Source of the DNA: Polydactylus sextarius
Lineage: Eukaryota > Chordata > Actinopteri > Polynemidae
DNA length: 64,000 nucleotides
NCBI GenBank assembly: GCA_016801845.1
Contig: CM028918.1
Location: 12,699,001-12,763,000, forward strand
Reading direction: 5' to 3'
Positions 1 to 13,000 of this stretch are shown one piece after another. The position numbers and the translations under genes are program-made. The notes under the pieces were generated by a model that worked only from the letters and a program-made list of their open reading frames with translations, searched no databases and had not been told where the DNA came from. Position 1 is the first letter of the stretch. The number at the start of each line of letters is the position of its first letter.

Positions 1-143
1 ATTTAGTGGAAAGCTATTTAATGCAGACGGCAAACAAATAAGTCAGCACAAACTCTTTTGAGACGTCAGCCGTACTGTCTGGATGTTGCTCGTATGTCCG
101 TGATGTTGTTGGTGTTTTGAAGGCAAATTTCAGATTTCACACC

Positions 144-191
<48 letters not shown>
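144..191. repeat. (ATC)n trinucleotide microsatellite
   Basis: Sixteen uninterrupted ATC units lie in the first intron, with no coding context. Confidence 0.95.
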
Positions 192-2083
192 TAGTCATCA
201 TCAACATGGATATGAAACATTTTAATTGATCGAAGAAAACAGGAAGCATATATTGATGGTTATTCATTTATTCACTTGTTATATTTATTGAGATTAGCAT
301 CAACAGTTGATTGGATTTCTTAAAAACAAGCCAAGTAACAACAGTAACTGAAAAGCCACATCTGTTGTGAATAGAAATATTATAGATGTACATTTCTATC
401 TTCCATTCATCAGTGATTATAAGTCAAAGGAGTTGTTGAAATTGTCAATATTAGCATTAAAATGCATGTTGGTATAGGATTTGTTTAGTATTAATAGAAG
501 AAGTAGTAGTACCACTAGTAGTACTGGTAGTAGTGGTTGAAAAAACAAGGAATTTTAAGAGGATGGGAAAAAATCATTTTATCTGTAATGTTTTTCAAAG
601 GTGTTTTATAGAATGATACACCTTTTTGATATTGTGACTCAAACTTAGAAAGCAGTTAACCGTTTTAGAAAGTTTTAGAAAATGTAACTCATGTTTTTTT
701 AGAAGAAAAGGTTTATTTGTGTGTCTGGCATAGAGAGATAGAAGAATGAAAATGTAGCAGCTTAACGTATTTAACATGAAAACCTGCACTTATCTACCTC
801 ACCCTTCTGTCTGTCGCTTTATTACTCAGTATGACACAAAGAACTGGGAAAAACAAAGGTGTGTATGTGGAAACAGGAAGTAAATGTTTTACAATAAAAC
901 ATTTTTGGAATGATATTTGAAATAATATTTTTAGGATGATTTGCACTTTTGTATTTTTGCAAAATAATATGTAAGTCTCTGAAAACTTATAGTAACTTAT
1001 AGTAATCTGGTTTAAAGGGAAAAGTTTGGTAAGGTATTTCTCTAGAACATTAAAATCAGCGGCAATGTAAATTAAGCATCATTAGGGTTGTGGTTGTTGC
1101 AACTTGTGAGCTTCATTAGCTCAGTATGGATGTGGTTTTTAAGCACATTTGATTGACAGTGGTTTGTATGAGCAACAACCTCATTAGATTCGAAACAACT
1201 GAGTCCAGGACACTTTAAACCAATGAAACAAAACACAGGAATCATTCAATCTCTCACATTAAATAACCAAAACCCTTCAATCTAATCTAGGCAGACAGTA
1301 TTTTTTATTCGTTGCTCATTGTAAGAAGCTGATTGGAAATAATAATGGGCATTTAAAGCTGCAATATACAGTTCTACATGGTGGTTACTGCAGACAAGCC
1401 GAAAATTTTGAATTTCAGGACTTCAACATTTAGGGAGAAAGAGAAGGAGAGAGATGAATTTGAAAGACTGTTGTATGAGGAATAATTGCTGATTCCTCCA
1501 TCGCTCTTCTCACTGAGGGAGTGCAGCAAGTCACAATTGTTCTTTGAATATACTCAGATTATTTTAAACTCATCGACCAAACTGCTTTGGCAGCCTCAAG
1601 TGGCAGCAAGGTCGACTGGAAATTGTAAGTGAAAACAAAAATTCCTTATTGTATGTATGTATTAAGAAATGAAAACTAAAAACTACAAGATTTCAATTGA
1701 TATGAAATTCACATTGAATGTCTTTAAAACTACTTCCCACAATTTCTACAGTGGAAATATAGGGCTGCAAGTTTTGAAGTCAAAATACTTTAAAGTTATG
1801 TGGGGGAAATGATTAAGGGACGAGCAGAGGAGATGTGTCTTCCTCTGGCACTGATTCCCCATTTATAACACTAAAAATAAAAGAGCATAACTTTTCTGTT
1901 CCCTTTCTTGCCCTCTGTAACTCTCTACCAGTTGTGTTCACTGTCCACTTCCTGTGCACTGTGATGGTTTTGACCAGGTGTCTGCCCCCCCTCCCCAATA
2001 TATCTCCTTCAAGCACTCTAGACTCTCCACTATAAATATCTTCACTTCCTCTTGAGGCCCAAATAACTTAGGGTGACAGGAGG

Positions 2084-2125
2084 ATAGAATAGAATAGAAT
2101 AGAATAGAATAGAATAGAATAGAAT
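2084..2125. repeat. (TAGAA)n pentanucleotide microsatellite
   Basis: About eight perfect tandem TAGAA units, intronic. Confidence 0.95.
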
Positions 2126-2246
2126 GGATCCATTGTAAAAAATATGACTAAGTACAAATGCAAACACACACTTTCTTTGCTCTTCTCTCTTATCAAAAAG
2201 TGAGACTGCTGCCTGTACAATTCTCCACTTGACTAGGATGATGGCC

Positions 2247-2274
2247 AACACACACACACACACACACACACACT
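2247..2274. repeat. (CA)n microsatellite
   Basis: About 14 CA units followed by imperfect CACT copies, intronic. Confidence 0.9.
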
Positions 2275-3880
2275 CACTCACACACCAGCCACACTTCAAC
2301 AACATCCACATACACACCCGGAAGCTAATAAACCAGTTCTATTGAGTGCCAAGGAGGGTCAGTGGTAATAATGGCTGGCTGCTCTTGACTCTTTTCCTCT
2401 CTCTGTCCTTTCTTTTCCCTCTTCTCTAAATTCAATTCTCTTTTCAATGTGAAGACCTTTCCCCCCTCGTCTCCATCTTTCTTTCTTTTCCTCTAATCTC
2501 TGTCTCTCTCTTGCACAGTCTCCCTCCTCCAGTCATCCCCTCCCTCGCTCACTTTCTACCTCTCCTATTTCATCCCAATTCCCTTTTCAGACTGTAGAAG
2601 TCTATTTCAGCTCGGGCCTGTTAGATTTGCTTTCGGTAGCTCTTGTCAAGGTGCTACACCTTCAAGTTAATGTATTTTGCCGCATCTGTATGTTGTCTTA
2701 TTAACCAAATCAAAGAGTCTCAGAAAATAAGATTAAAATTATTGGAATGGTGTGACAGATCACACATTGGTGTTTCTTTATCCTTGCTCGAAGGGGCAAT
2801 CGTTTTTATTTTTTGTTTGAGTGAATGATGAACATCAACAGGATATTTTTTTTCTTCTTTCATTTATTTTTCACCAAACATAGAGAATTTGACAACATAA
2901 AAAGAATCAAATTAATTTCTTGTTTTATTTGTATGAATGGTATCACATGTAAACCTATTAAAGAAAAAACAGACCCCAGCTCTGCATTTCTACAGATAAA
3001 ATGTATTAAGAATGAATAAAAACAACTTCTAAATCACTGATGCATCCAATCACTTCATTACTACCAGTAGATGTACTAGTACTAGTATTTTACGTTGGTT
3101 TAGAAATGCTCAATTGTGTTTTATTTGAGTAAGGTCCAGGCAGCCTGTTGTAAACAACTTGTTTTAGAAATGACTGCCTGAAGACCCTGAATCTCATTTT
3201 TAAAAAAAAAATCTCCATTAAAACCTAAATAAACCTTTAATTTGTTGAAGTTGGATTCTGTTGCCTTGTAGGTCTTTGTGTGCGTATCTGTGAATGTAAT
3301 GTCTTATCAGTGTGCAGGTGAGCAGAGCATTTGTATGTGTTTTAATATGAACATGAATTATACAACAAGCACCTTCAGCCAAGTCTCATTGGTCATAAAC
3401 ATGCAGTTACTGTGCTGATTATTCCTATGGACTCAGCTCAATGAGCTGTCTTGCTTGTTTATTCGGTGATTGGATTAGTTGCCAGATCTTGTGGGGTGAG
3501 GCTTCTGTTTGTCATTAGCGTGTTCTTGTAACACATGACGTAGAAGTTTAAGTAAACAGTATTTTTGATGTTTATCAGCTGACATCTGAGTTGTTTTGTC
3601 AAGTTATTAAATACAAAAGACAGCTGACAAATTGAGCCACTACATATTTCTTGCCTGTCATAGACAAAACTGCATTTTAAAGTATTCTGTATTTAAACAA
3701 AGCCAGTGTAGCAATAACTACTTGTCTGCATGAATGATCTTTTAGGGAACTGAGACTTCCTTGTGGAAGTTTATGCAACAGTTTCATCCAACTCATTTTT
3801 CAATATGGGCAGATAAGTGTTATAAAACAGCAGTAAACAGCATCATCATATTGTCTTTGTGTCTCCCTGCTGCCTACTAG

Positions 3881-4092
3881 ATGTTCCAATGGATACCACG
3901 GACAGCCCACTGTACCTGGAGGCTCCTGTCAGCCCTGTGATTGCCATGGCAACTTGGACTTATCCGTACCTGGCAGCTGTGATCCAATCACAGGCCAGTG
4001 TCTACGCTGCCGACAAGGTTACGGCGGAGTGACGTGCGACAGTTGTGCTGACGGTTACTATGGAGATGCTGTCACAGCAAAAAACTGTCAAC
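3881..4092 (+). CDS. lama2: lama2 exon 1 of window: LE modules
   Basis: The exon has 212 bases: one base completing a codon, 70 codons, and one base carried over. It follows the acceptor ctactag and ends at the donor gtaagt. It encodes the end of one LE module and most of the next. CSNGYHGQPTVPGGSCQPC and NLDLSVPGSCD closely follow mammalian alpha-2, as does CADGYYGDAVTAKNC. The cysteine spacing (CxC, CDxC) is that of a laminin-type EGF fold. The preceding exon is not in the window. Confidence 0.96.
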
Positions 4093-7000
4093 GTAAGTAG
4101 ACTGACTAATAACAAACACCTAAAAGAAAAGAAAAACAGATGAATAAAGGTAAATCTATTACTAGCTTTAACATGGACACAGTTTAAAGCTCTATTTAGT
4201 CCAAAAAACTAAGAAAAATCAGTTAAGTTTTAGTCCATGCCCTGAGCGCTGCTTTTGATGGTGCACTGACTTTTGATAAGCTTTGATTTTTGTGAATTCA
4301 TGGGTTCTGGTGGTACATTGCTCCCAGCACCCTTTCCTGCTTAAGATTGGAACCCAAACAAAGACCTGCAGTCACCACATGTGGCTGCAGAGAACTCTTG
4401 CTTTAAGAGCTTAATCAGGAAACTAATCAGACTTTATCTCATCAACTTGATTCTATGGCCCCTATTTTAAACATGTGAAAATGTACAACTTATACAGCAG
4501 TATTGTTAACAAAAAGACACTGCATGCAACTTTATCCTTACAGTCCATTTCCAGCTCATCAAGAATGATCTGGGTATAAGCAACATACTGGCTATAGCAG
4601 TTTGTCATTTGCTATAATCAATGCTATAATCAGATAAAAAAAAAAAATTGCATAGAGGCTTTACAGCAAAACTTCAATGAAACATTATGAAGAAAGCCTG
4701 TAGTGTAGCATGCATGTCTCAGTGCGGCATTGCACTGAAGAGCACCACTTTCTCTATGAAACTCAGTTTTATCTAAATGATACCTTTAATCCTTTCTATA
4801 AAACACAGAGTAGATAGTACACCATCTGGAGTGCGTGGTGTGTATGTGTGTAACTGCTTCGGCAAGCAGCTGTGCTAGTAGGAGGTGTGATGTCGGAGCA
4901 GCCCACTGACTGCCAGCTGTGTACAAGAGTGAGAATAAAAAAAAATATACCTGTACAAAAGAGGAGTGAGGGACTGACCACGAAAGAGAGAGAGAGAGAG
5001 AGAGAGAGAGAAATGACAGTGAGTACAGATGTACAGATGGTGCTTGTTTTTGAAAGTCTTCATTAAAACCTGCGCTGTTGACAAAAATGGTGGCATTAGC
5101 AGAAAGGTAGTCAGAAAGACAGATTAACAGATAGACACCTCACAATGAACGATAGACAGGCCGACCGATAAATAGTCAGATAAAACCATCAGACAAGCAC
5201 AAAGGCAGGCAGACAGGCTGACAGACAGTATTAATGTGTATTTGATAGTTCATTGTTCTGTAGTTGTTTCCCCTCTCCACCCAGCTAAATGGTTATTGAT
5301 TAATCAGCCTGATCTATTGCTCTCCTACAGTGCTGATCGGCTGCTCGTGTCTGGGAGATGGAGGGTTGTTATTGATCCTGTACGAATGACAAAAGACCAC
5401 CAGGAATTATTAAAACACAACACAACTCTCTCTCCCTCTGCACCTCTGTCTGTCTAGGTCTCTCTCTCTGTCTGCCTCTCTCTCCATATCGCTCCCAGTC
5501 TTAATGAATTTTATTGAGTGGAGCAGGAGAGTTCAGGCTGAGTCCATTTGTGCACTATTAGACTGTAAAAATCCTTTACTTTTTCTTTTGATGTCAGAGT
5601 TCGTATTTGCGGCCATTTTTGCTGCAGCCATTTTGTGTCTCCCTCAAATAGCAGTTCACTTTAATTTAGCCAGGGAATATAAAATGGTTTCAGTCTGAAA
5701 GCAAACTTGACCACAAAGCAATTTGTCTCAGGAATAAATTCAAGAAAATTAACTCCTGACCATTTTTCACACGGGGAAAAGTCGTTTACAAGTTGTTGAG
5801 AAGATATGTGAGTTGCATTGTCACGCATTTGTCCAATCACTGGAACAAAGTGGATATGTAGTAATTCAATAATGTAATTGTGCTTCTGTGTGTGTGACAG
5901 TTGAATGAATGTTCTGTAGATTCCTCATACAGTAGATCAATAAACTCTTTGGAGGTCTTTGGGAAAACCCACAACTCTAATTTTACTACTCTTAATGGTC
6001 TGTCTAGTTCTGTCCTCTGTACAGAGGCTCTGACTTGTAATGGGCCTGAGAGGCCCCAAAGAGTAGTAATGTAAAATTACAAGCCTGAAAAAAGTAAAAG
6101 TATGAACCAACATACACTCTGTCTTGGGTATTTAATCAGAAAGTCAGAAACAATTAAAACAACCTGATTTTTTTTTTGTGACAGTGTACAACACATGCCT
6201 GTGATTAAACACTACTTTTTCTGTGAAAGTAGTTTAGTTGTATCCCCATATTTTACTACCAAAGCACACTTTTGCTTAAGTCCTGAATATTTTGATATAT
6301 GCACACAGAATGAGCTGACAGCCTCCAGTGTGCCCTAGATAGGACAGGTGAAACAGCTCACCTGCTCTGATCTGGAGAGAATTGCAGTTTGCAGCTGTAA
6401 ACCAAATATCTAGTGTGATTTCATCCTACGAATATAAGACAATTATTGTAGCATACATCCATAATGATAATGTACACTGATCTAATGTAAGATAATATGA
6501 TACCATGCAGCTGCAAATGAGTTTATTACTCAGATTCAGAATGTTCTGCCAAATAGAAAACATGTATTTCCACTTACTGCCCTGTGTATAAATACAATAA
6601 CAGAAGAACAAATAGATCAATTGAGACTGCCTTCATTTGGATTTTGATTGTGTTTCAACGGCCTAGACTTTTGAGAGGTCTTTGACTTGAAGGTCACTGG
6701 ATCCCAGCTCTTGAGCTCTAAATGTGAAGGGAAAATGAGGAACATTTTCACTTGACACTTACTTTTCAAACGTCTGCAGCAAGACAGTTTGACACTGAAT
6801 TCATCTACTTGATCTGCTATGTTGTCAGTAGTCACTTTAAAATAGCGTTTGTTCAGGGCTGCTTCCAGTTGTCTGTATGAATTTTGAGCAGTTTGCTGCT
6901 GTAAAACAGGATGTGTACTCAGTTGCAGTCTCTGGATGAACACAGGCAAAAATGGAAAACAGATGATCACATATGCCAACTGCTGTGCATGTAAACTGTT

Positions 7001-10000
7001 TGTTCTTAGAGAAGACAAACAGGAAAGAAAAGGTATGTTTACATCCCAGCCAAAAGAATAACTGAAGGCTGGTTTAATTCTTATGCAAAATGTTTAAACC
7101 TAAATTTATTAGAAACACCACAAAATCCTGGAAAGACCAATTTCTTGTTCTGCCACATTTTAGAGGTCTTCAGATCTGGCTGCTGAGAAAGCTTAAGCAC
7201 ACTGAAGTCCCTGTCATGTTCATGAAGCCAGTTTGAGATCAGTTTTAATTTGTGACATGGTGCATTTTCATTCTTGAGAAACCCATTAGAAGATGGTAAA
7301 TTGTGGCCATAAAAGAAAGCTCATGGAACAACATCAATACTCAGACAGACTGTGGTGTTCAAGCCACGATTGATTGGTGTTGATGAGGCCAAGTGCACCA
7401 TGAAAATATCCCCCACACTATTACACCACCACCAGCAGCCTGGGCTGCTGACACAAGGATAGGTAGCTCCATTGATTCATGCTGATGACGCCAAAGTCTG
7501 ACCCCACCATCTGCATTGCTCAGCAGAAATCGAGATTCATCAGACCGGGCAACATTTTTCCAGTCTTCAACTGTCCAGTTTTTTGAGCCTGTGCCCACTG
7601 CAAATTCGAATTTTCCCTTTTTGGCTGAAAGCAGTGGAACCTGACGTGGTCTTCTTCTGTTGCAGCCCATCTGCCTCGAGGTTCGACGTGTTGTGCATTC
7701 TGAAGAGCTTTTCCGCTCAAATGGTTATCTCATTTAACATAGCCTTTCAGGTCTAACGACTCTGGTCGCTCTTCCCTGATCACTCTCATCAGCAGTGAAC
7801 AAAACTGCAAATTGGTGGTTTTAATTTTAACTCTAGAGAAAATATATATATCAGAAATATCAGAAATATTCAAACAAGCATGTCTGGCAGCAATAGATTA
7901 TAGTGTTTTTCCTTTCTAATGTTTGACGTGAACATTAACTGAAGCTCCTGCATTATTTTTTATATTGTATTGCTGCCACATGATTGGCTCATTAGGTAAT
8001 TGGATAAGCAAGAGGCACAGTGCTCTTAAATGAGTATATATCTTATTGGTGCTGGGTTAGGTTTGGTGGTTTAGGGTTAGGGTTAAGGTTAAATGTATGT
8101 ATGATGCATGTTTAAGTTTAGAAATCAAGTAACACGAAGAACTGCTGTGCTAAACTAACAGGAAATGCAAATAATACAAATAATTCACATTTTAACAGTT
8201 TTATTTTGCCATGTCATTTTTCTCAAGGCCTCTGAACGACCATCTTTTAACATTTCCACTTCATTGTTTACTTGTTCTCCTTGAATGCTGACTCAATTTG
8301 CTGTAGGTATATGCTATAATGTATGTATACTCATTACGGCCACATTATGGTGTTAATAATGTTGAGTATATGCATCCTAACAGCTCCTGCCTTTTTTATA
8401 TGACAGACTGCTGAGTGCTGGGTAGCAGAAAAAAAAAAAAAAAAAAAATGCCGTCTTCCCCATCAAGGCCAGCTTTGAAAAAACAAAAAAAACAAAAAAC
8501 AAAAACAAAACAAAACAATATAAAAAGCAACATTTTATCCCACAACGAGGCTTGCATCGTAGCAAATGACAGACTGGAGTCCAGATGGTCCCTGAAGGGT
8601 GAAACTAGGGGGTGAGAGACTGTGAGTGAGAGACTGTTAGAAACAGAGACGGATGTTATATGTGCTTGTTTCCTTGTGTGTTTTTATCGTGCGACGGTAT
8701 GTGTACATCTGCATGTGTGTGTGGGAGAGAACGCGTGCCACCTTTCATTTGTGTGCAAAGCAAAATCAATCTATGTTGTTTATTCTAAGTACATTTCTGC
8801 ATGTTTGTTGTGTGCGTGTTTTTGTGTGTGTGTGTGTGGACATCTGTTGTGCCCCTCTCTCACACTTTCTCATCCCACACTCAGTGCTGTCCTTCTGTCT
8901 CTTTTTACATCTAAGAGTAGAGTATGGCAGGAGGTAGCACTGGCTACAAATACATGTGTGTCTATGTGACGTGGTGTGTGTTCATTTCTTGAAAAGGTAT
9001 ATGTATTATATTTGTGTGTGTGTGTGTGTATCTCTTATGTGTGCTTCTGACAGCCCATCTACCAGATGGGAGCTGTAATGTTCAAGGTTTTAATTGTATA
9101 TCTGAGGGGTTGATTGTTTTTTTTTTCCCTTGTAGGAGTTAAACACACAAAGTTAAGCAGAGTTGAAGTTGTAAAAAGTATCACGAGGAGGAAAAAAGAA
9201 AGTGCGACGGCGAGAGAAAGAGATGTTGGAAAATGTTTTGAAATTTCTCAAACTAACTCATTCATAGAGGATAAAAACTGCACACGCGCGACAAAGGTCA
9301 TAATCTGAATGCTGAACAATCGTTTTCAATGCCAGACAAGCAGCCTCATCATTTATGAAGTTCAGTGAATTTGCAGTCATTAAAAAAGGGAATGGACTCT
9401 GAAATAAATAACTCAAGGCAAACTGATTTATTTTGACTTTGAAGTAGATTGTTGCAATAACTATTACTCTTGTATTTAGGGATATTTATTCTTGCTTGTG
9501 TGTTTTTATCTCCTGATGTCAGTGGATATCTTGTGCTTTATATATAAAATTATTTCTTCAGATCTAAAGCCAAATCAAGGTACATTTTTCAACTACTCCT
9601 CGCCGTCCACAGCTGTGTTTCAAAGCATCAGCAAAACTGTGGAGCTCGTCTTCAGAACAGAAGGATAGTCGAGGCATACTGCTGACTCCAGCGAAGGCTG
9701 CTGTGTGGTCGATGCGCAGTGTACCTTTAATTTTGGGGAAACTCTATTCCCTCTCTTGTCAACAGCGTTTAGCCTACTAATGCATCAGGAGAATCTGCTT
9801 TGTGTTTAATCACTGTCAGATTCAAGTGCTGCTTCCTGCGTTGTAACGTGCACTCTTCATCTTTGCACTTTAAGGGCCCCAAAAAGTTTTCTTACCCAAT
9901 CAAAAGTTATGTATTTTACAAATCAGCGAACTGTGCAGAGATTCATTCAAGTTGCTGATTGCAGATTTGTCTGAAGTATAGACTCACAAGCTGCTTTTAG

Positions 10001-13000
10001 TATTTATTTTTCTCCTGCGACTTGGTTACAAGGATGAATTTGTTTTGGTGTTCGTCCATATTTTGGCACCAGATTTGATCATAGTGAACAAGGCAAATCT
10101 ACATTTTAAAATGAATGAAAATGTGTTTCTGTTGTTGCTTCGCTTTGTCATTCAGGCTCACACCCGTGCAAAATATAAAGTGGCGAAAATAAGTCAGCTC
10201 CCTAGACTGAATAATCTTTTTTGCCAGTAGAAGATTTTCTTCAAAGTGCGGTGAGCAGGATATTAAAGTGCATATTTACAGCTAATCCTAAAGAAGACCT
10301 TAAGCAGGATCTGAGCTCTTATCTAGCTTTCTGTAGCGTGAAGTAAATGCACTCACCAACTTCTGCTATTGTTAAGCCTATATGTGTTATTATACTTTGT
10401 CCTCATAGAACTTAGACCCAGAGGAAATGATATTTAATGTAAAATATGTTCTCTCTCCTCTGATTTCCCCTCCTCTTTTGCAGCCTGTCAGTGCCATACT
10501 AATGGCTCGGTGCATGAGGTGTGCAATAAACAGACGGGAGAGTGCCAGTGCAAAGAAAATGTGGTGGGACGGCAGTGTGATGAGTGCATGGTAAGTATTT
10601 TGTGAAATTTCCGCAATTGTTAAAGATATTTCCAATGTTCCTAAACATATATTGCATATATTTAAACAATGCCCTTATTTGTGTTACACTGTACTTTGCA
10701 TCAAATGCTGAGCAGTGATGACTAGTAGATCAAAATAGGAAATCATAATGAAATACTGTGTATATTCATTGATGAATCTCTTTTTATTATGTGAGTTAAT
10801 CAGGCCATAACAGGTAAAACCTGAGGGTGATTTTTAGGGTTTTTTTTTGTTCTTTATCATAAGCAGCTCTATAATAATAATATAATAATAATAATAATAA
10901 TAATAATACATTGTAATGATGGTTTTTTGTTACTTTTCTGTTCTCTCTTATTATACTTTCAGTTTACTGTTTATATTTGTCCCAGTCACTCATTCTCATT
11001 GGTCCCCTGTCCACCCCCTCCACTCTACCCACCTGTTCTCTGATTGGTCCAGCCCAACTGCTGGTGGGACGCTGAGCGACAGGAGTGCATGCCCTGTCGC
11101 TGCAGCCCTTACGGCTCTATGTCTCAGCGCTGTGACATTGAGGGGCGCTGCATCTGTCGCGCGGGTTTTGTGGGCCGACGCTGTGACCTGCGTCGACAAG
11201 GTTACGAGAGGCGAGAGACTCGGCGGCCGGTCGAGCGCATTCCTATTGAAACTGTGCAACAGAGATTGGTGGGGCCATTCCGCACAGGGGGTTGTCCCAG
11301 AGGGGCGTACAAGCCCAAGCAAGGGGTAACGCACACTGCATGTAGATTGCAGTGTTGTGTTTTAGGCGGCATGGGTGTGTTTCTCTTTACCTGGTGTGTA
11401 AACAGCAACTCGCAAACTGATTTAAGAATGTTTTATACATTTGGTTTTGCAGCCATCATGGTTTTGGTGCCTTGATTTTGAAAATATTGCATGTAAAAGG
11501 GAGGTATTGTGTGCAAGAACCTTGACTAGCATGGTCTGTGAAATATGTTTCCATGAATGATGCAGGGAAACATACACATAATGAGTGATTTTTAACATAT
11601 TTTGTTGCCATTGCGCCAATGAAAAAAGACTCATAGTTTCTGGCGAACTGTGCCACATTTGTTTTTTTATTTTCAGTTAAACTGGACAATTTTTATCTCA
11701 TATTTTTCAAAGTATTGGGTGTAGCTTACAGTTTGTGAATGCCTGGATCCAGTCTGATGAACTTGCGTGCGCAGTATTGTTTAAAGAGGCAGTTTTAAAC
11801 TGACAGACAGCTTTTAAAGCCCTGATGCAATTTAGTTTGCTTCTAAACCGAAGGCAAATACAATTTCTTAAAACAAAGTCAAGTCATCTTTAATAATATG
11901 TCTTTTGTTATTTAAAGCCTGAAAACCATATTGTGGCTAAAATTGTATTTCTTATTTCATTTGTTTCATATTTATTTATTTATTAAAAATGACTTTTGCA
12001 TCCAATGTTGTTACCTGCTTGTTTCCAAGTTGTTTGAGTGAGCCTGTGACTTGTCTCACCTTAACTTTCTAACTCTCTATTCTCAGCTCAATTTATAACT
12101 GCTCTCCCCTTGTCTGTAATTGTGCGTCTCCAGCCTCTGACCCACGGCATCACCACAGGTGGACAGTGTGTGCCATGCCACTGTAATTCCTTTGGCTCCA
12201 AGTCATTTGACTGTGATGAAACTGGTCAGTGTCGGTGTCAGCCGGGTGTCGCGGGACCTAAATGTGACCGCTGCGCAAGAGGATTTTTCAACTTCCAGGA
12301 AGGCGGCTGCACATGTAAGCATTGGCAGTGGTTATTGAATAGAGTAGTGAAGTGTAGAAAACAGGTATACCTGAACCCACTGGAAAGCGTGTAGTTTTGT
12401 TCTGTACATACTGTAATTAAACTGCTGCTCTGTTTTAATTTTATTTATTGTCTGCAGAGACATCTCTCTCCAGCTCTTGTCGAAAATGCATGTACATCCT
12501 TTCACTTTGTTTCAGTTTAATAATTTTTTCAAAGCAAAATCTTTTTTGTCCACAAACAGGACAAAGTTAAAGAGCTTAGAAGGAAGAAAAAAATGGCAAC
12601 ATTGCAAAAAAAAAAAAAAAATGTTGCAACTGCCAGATTCTAGCTTCAGTTTCCTGAATGCTGTGATGTATTTTACATTACTTTGACAGTATGGGCATTT
12701 CATTTGTTTGATTTTCACATGAACACGGTAGTACAGTTTTATTTTTTTATCACACTTCCTATATTTAAAAAAAAATGTCATAAGTTTTTGTTATCATTGA
12801 TGATTGTCTATTTTTTAACATTGTAGTGTGTATTATAAATAGTTGAGTAGTTCCCCCCTGGGTCATGAAACATGCATCTTAGGAAAAGCTATAGCTACAT
12901 CAAACCAAACACACATCCCTGCATATGGACACATGATGGAAGGAACAAATAAAAGATGTAAGGAACGAGGGAAGCAATGAAATTAAAGAATTTAATTTGA

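Larger units (their letters stand above)
1..3880 (+). other. lama2: intron upstream of exon 1 (3' part)
   Basis: No LE-like coding exon was found here. It holds an (ATC)n tract at 144-191, a degenerate AGT-rich patch near 499-538, a (TAGAA)n pentamer array at 2,084-2,125, a (CA)n tract at 2,247-2,274 and a pyrimidine-rich stretch at about 2,390-2,590. It ends in the acceptor ctgcctactag. Confidence 0.75.
4093..10483 (+). other. lama2: intron 1 (6.4 kb)
   Basis: Holds a (GA)n tract at 4,984-5,011, a degenerate GACA/GATA-rich stretch at about 5,107-5,227, a decayed Tc1-like element at about 7,060-7,740, a telomere-like tract at 8,056-8,090, an A-rich tract at 8,429-8,517 and short TG repeats at 8,816-8,838 and about 9,010-9,030. 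No further coding exon was recognised. Confidence 0.7.

Noticed and set aside
8622..8969. 115-codon ORF and overlapping ORF
   Set aside because: Cys/Val-rich translation of TG-rich intron sequence with no domain or splice support.
10916..11334. Long ORFs on both strands overlapping exon 3
   Set aside because: They are other-frame shadows of exon 3; only the frame starting at 11,053 gives LE cysteine spacing and matches both flanking phases.
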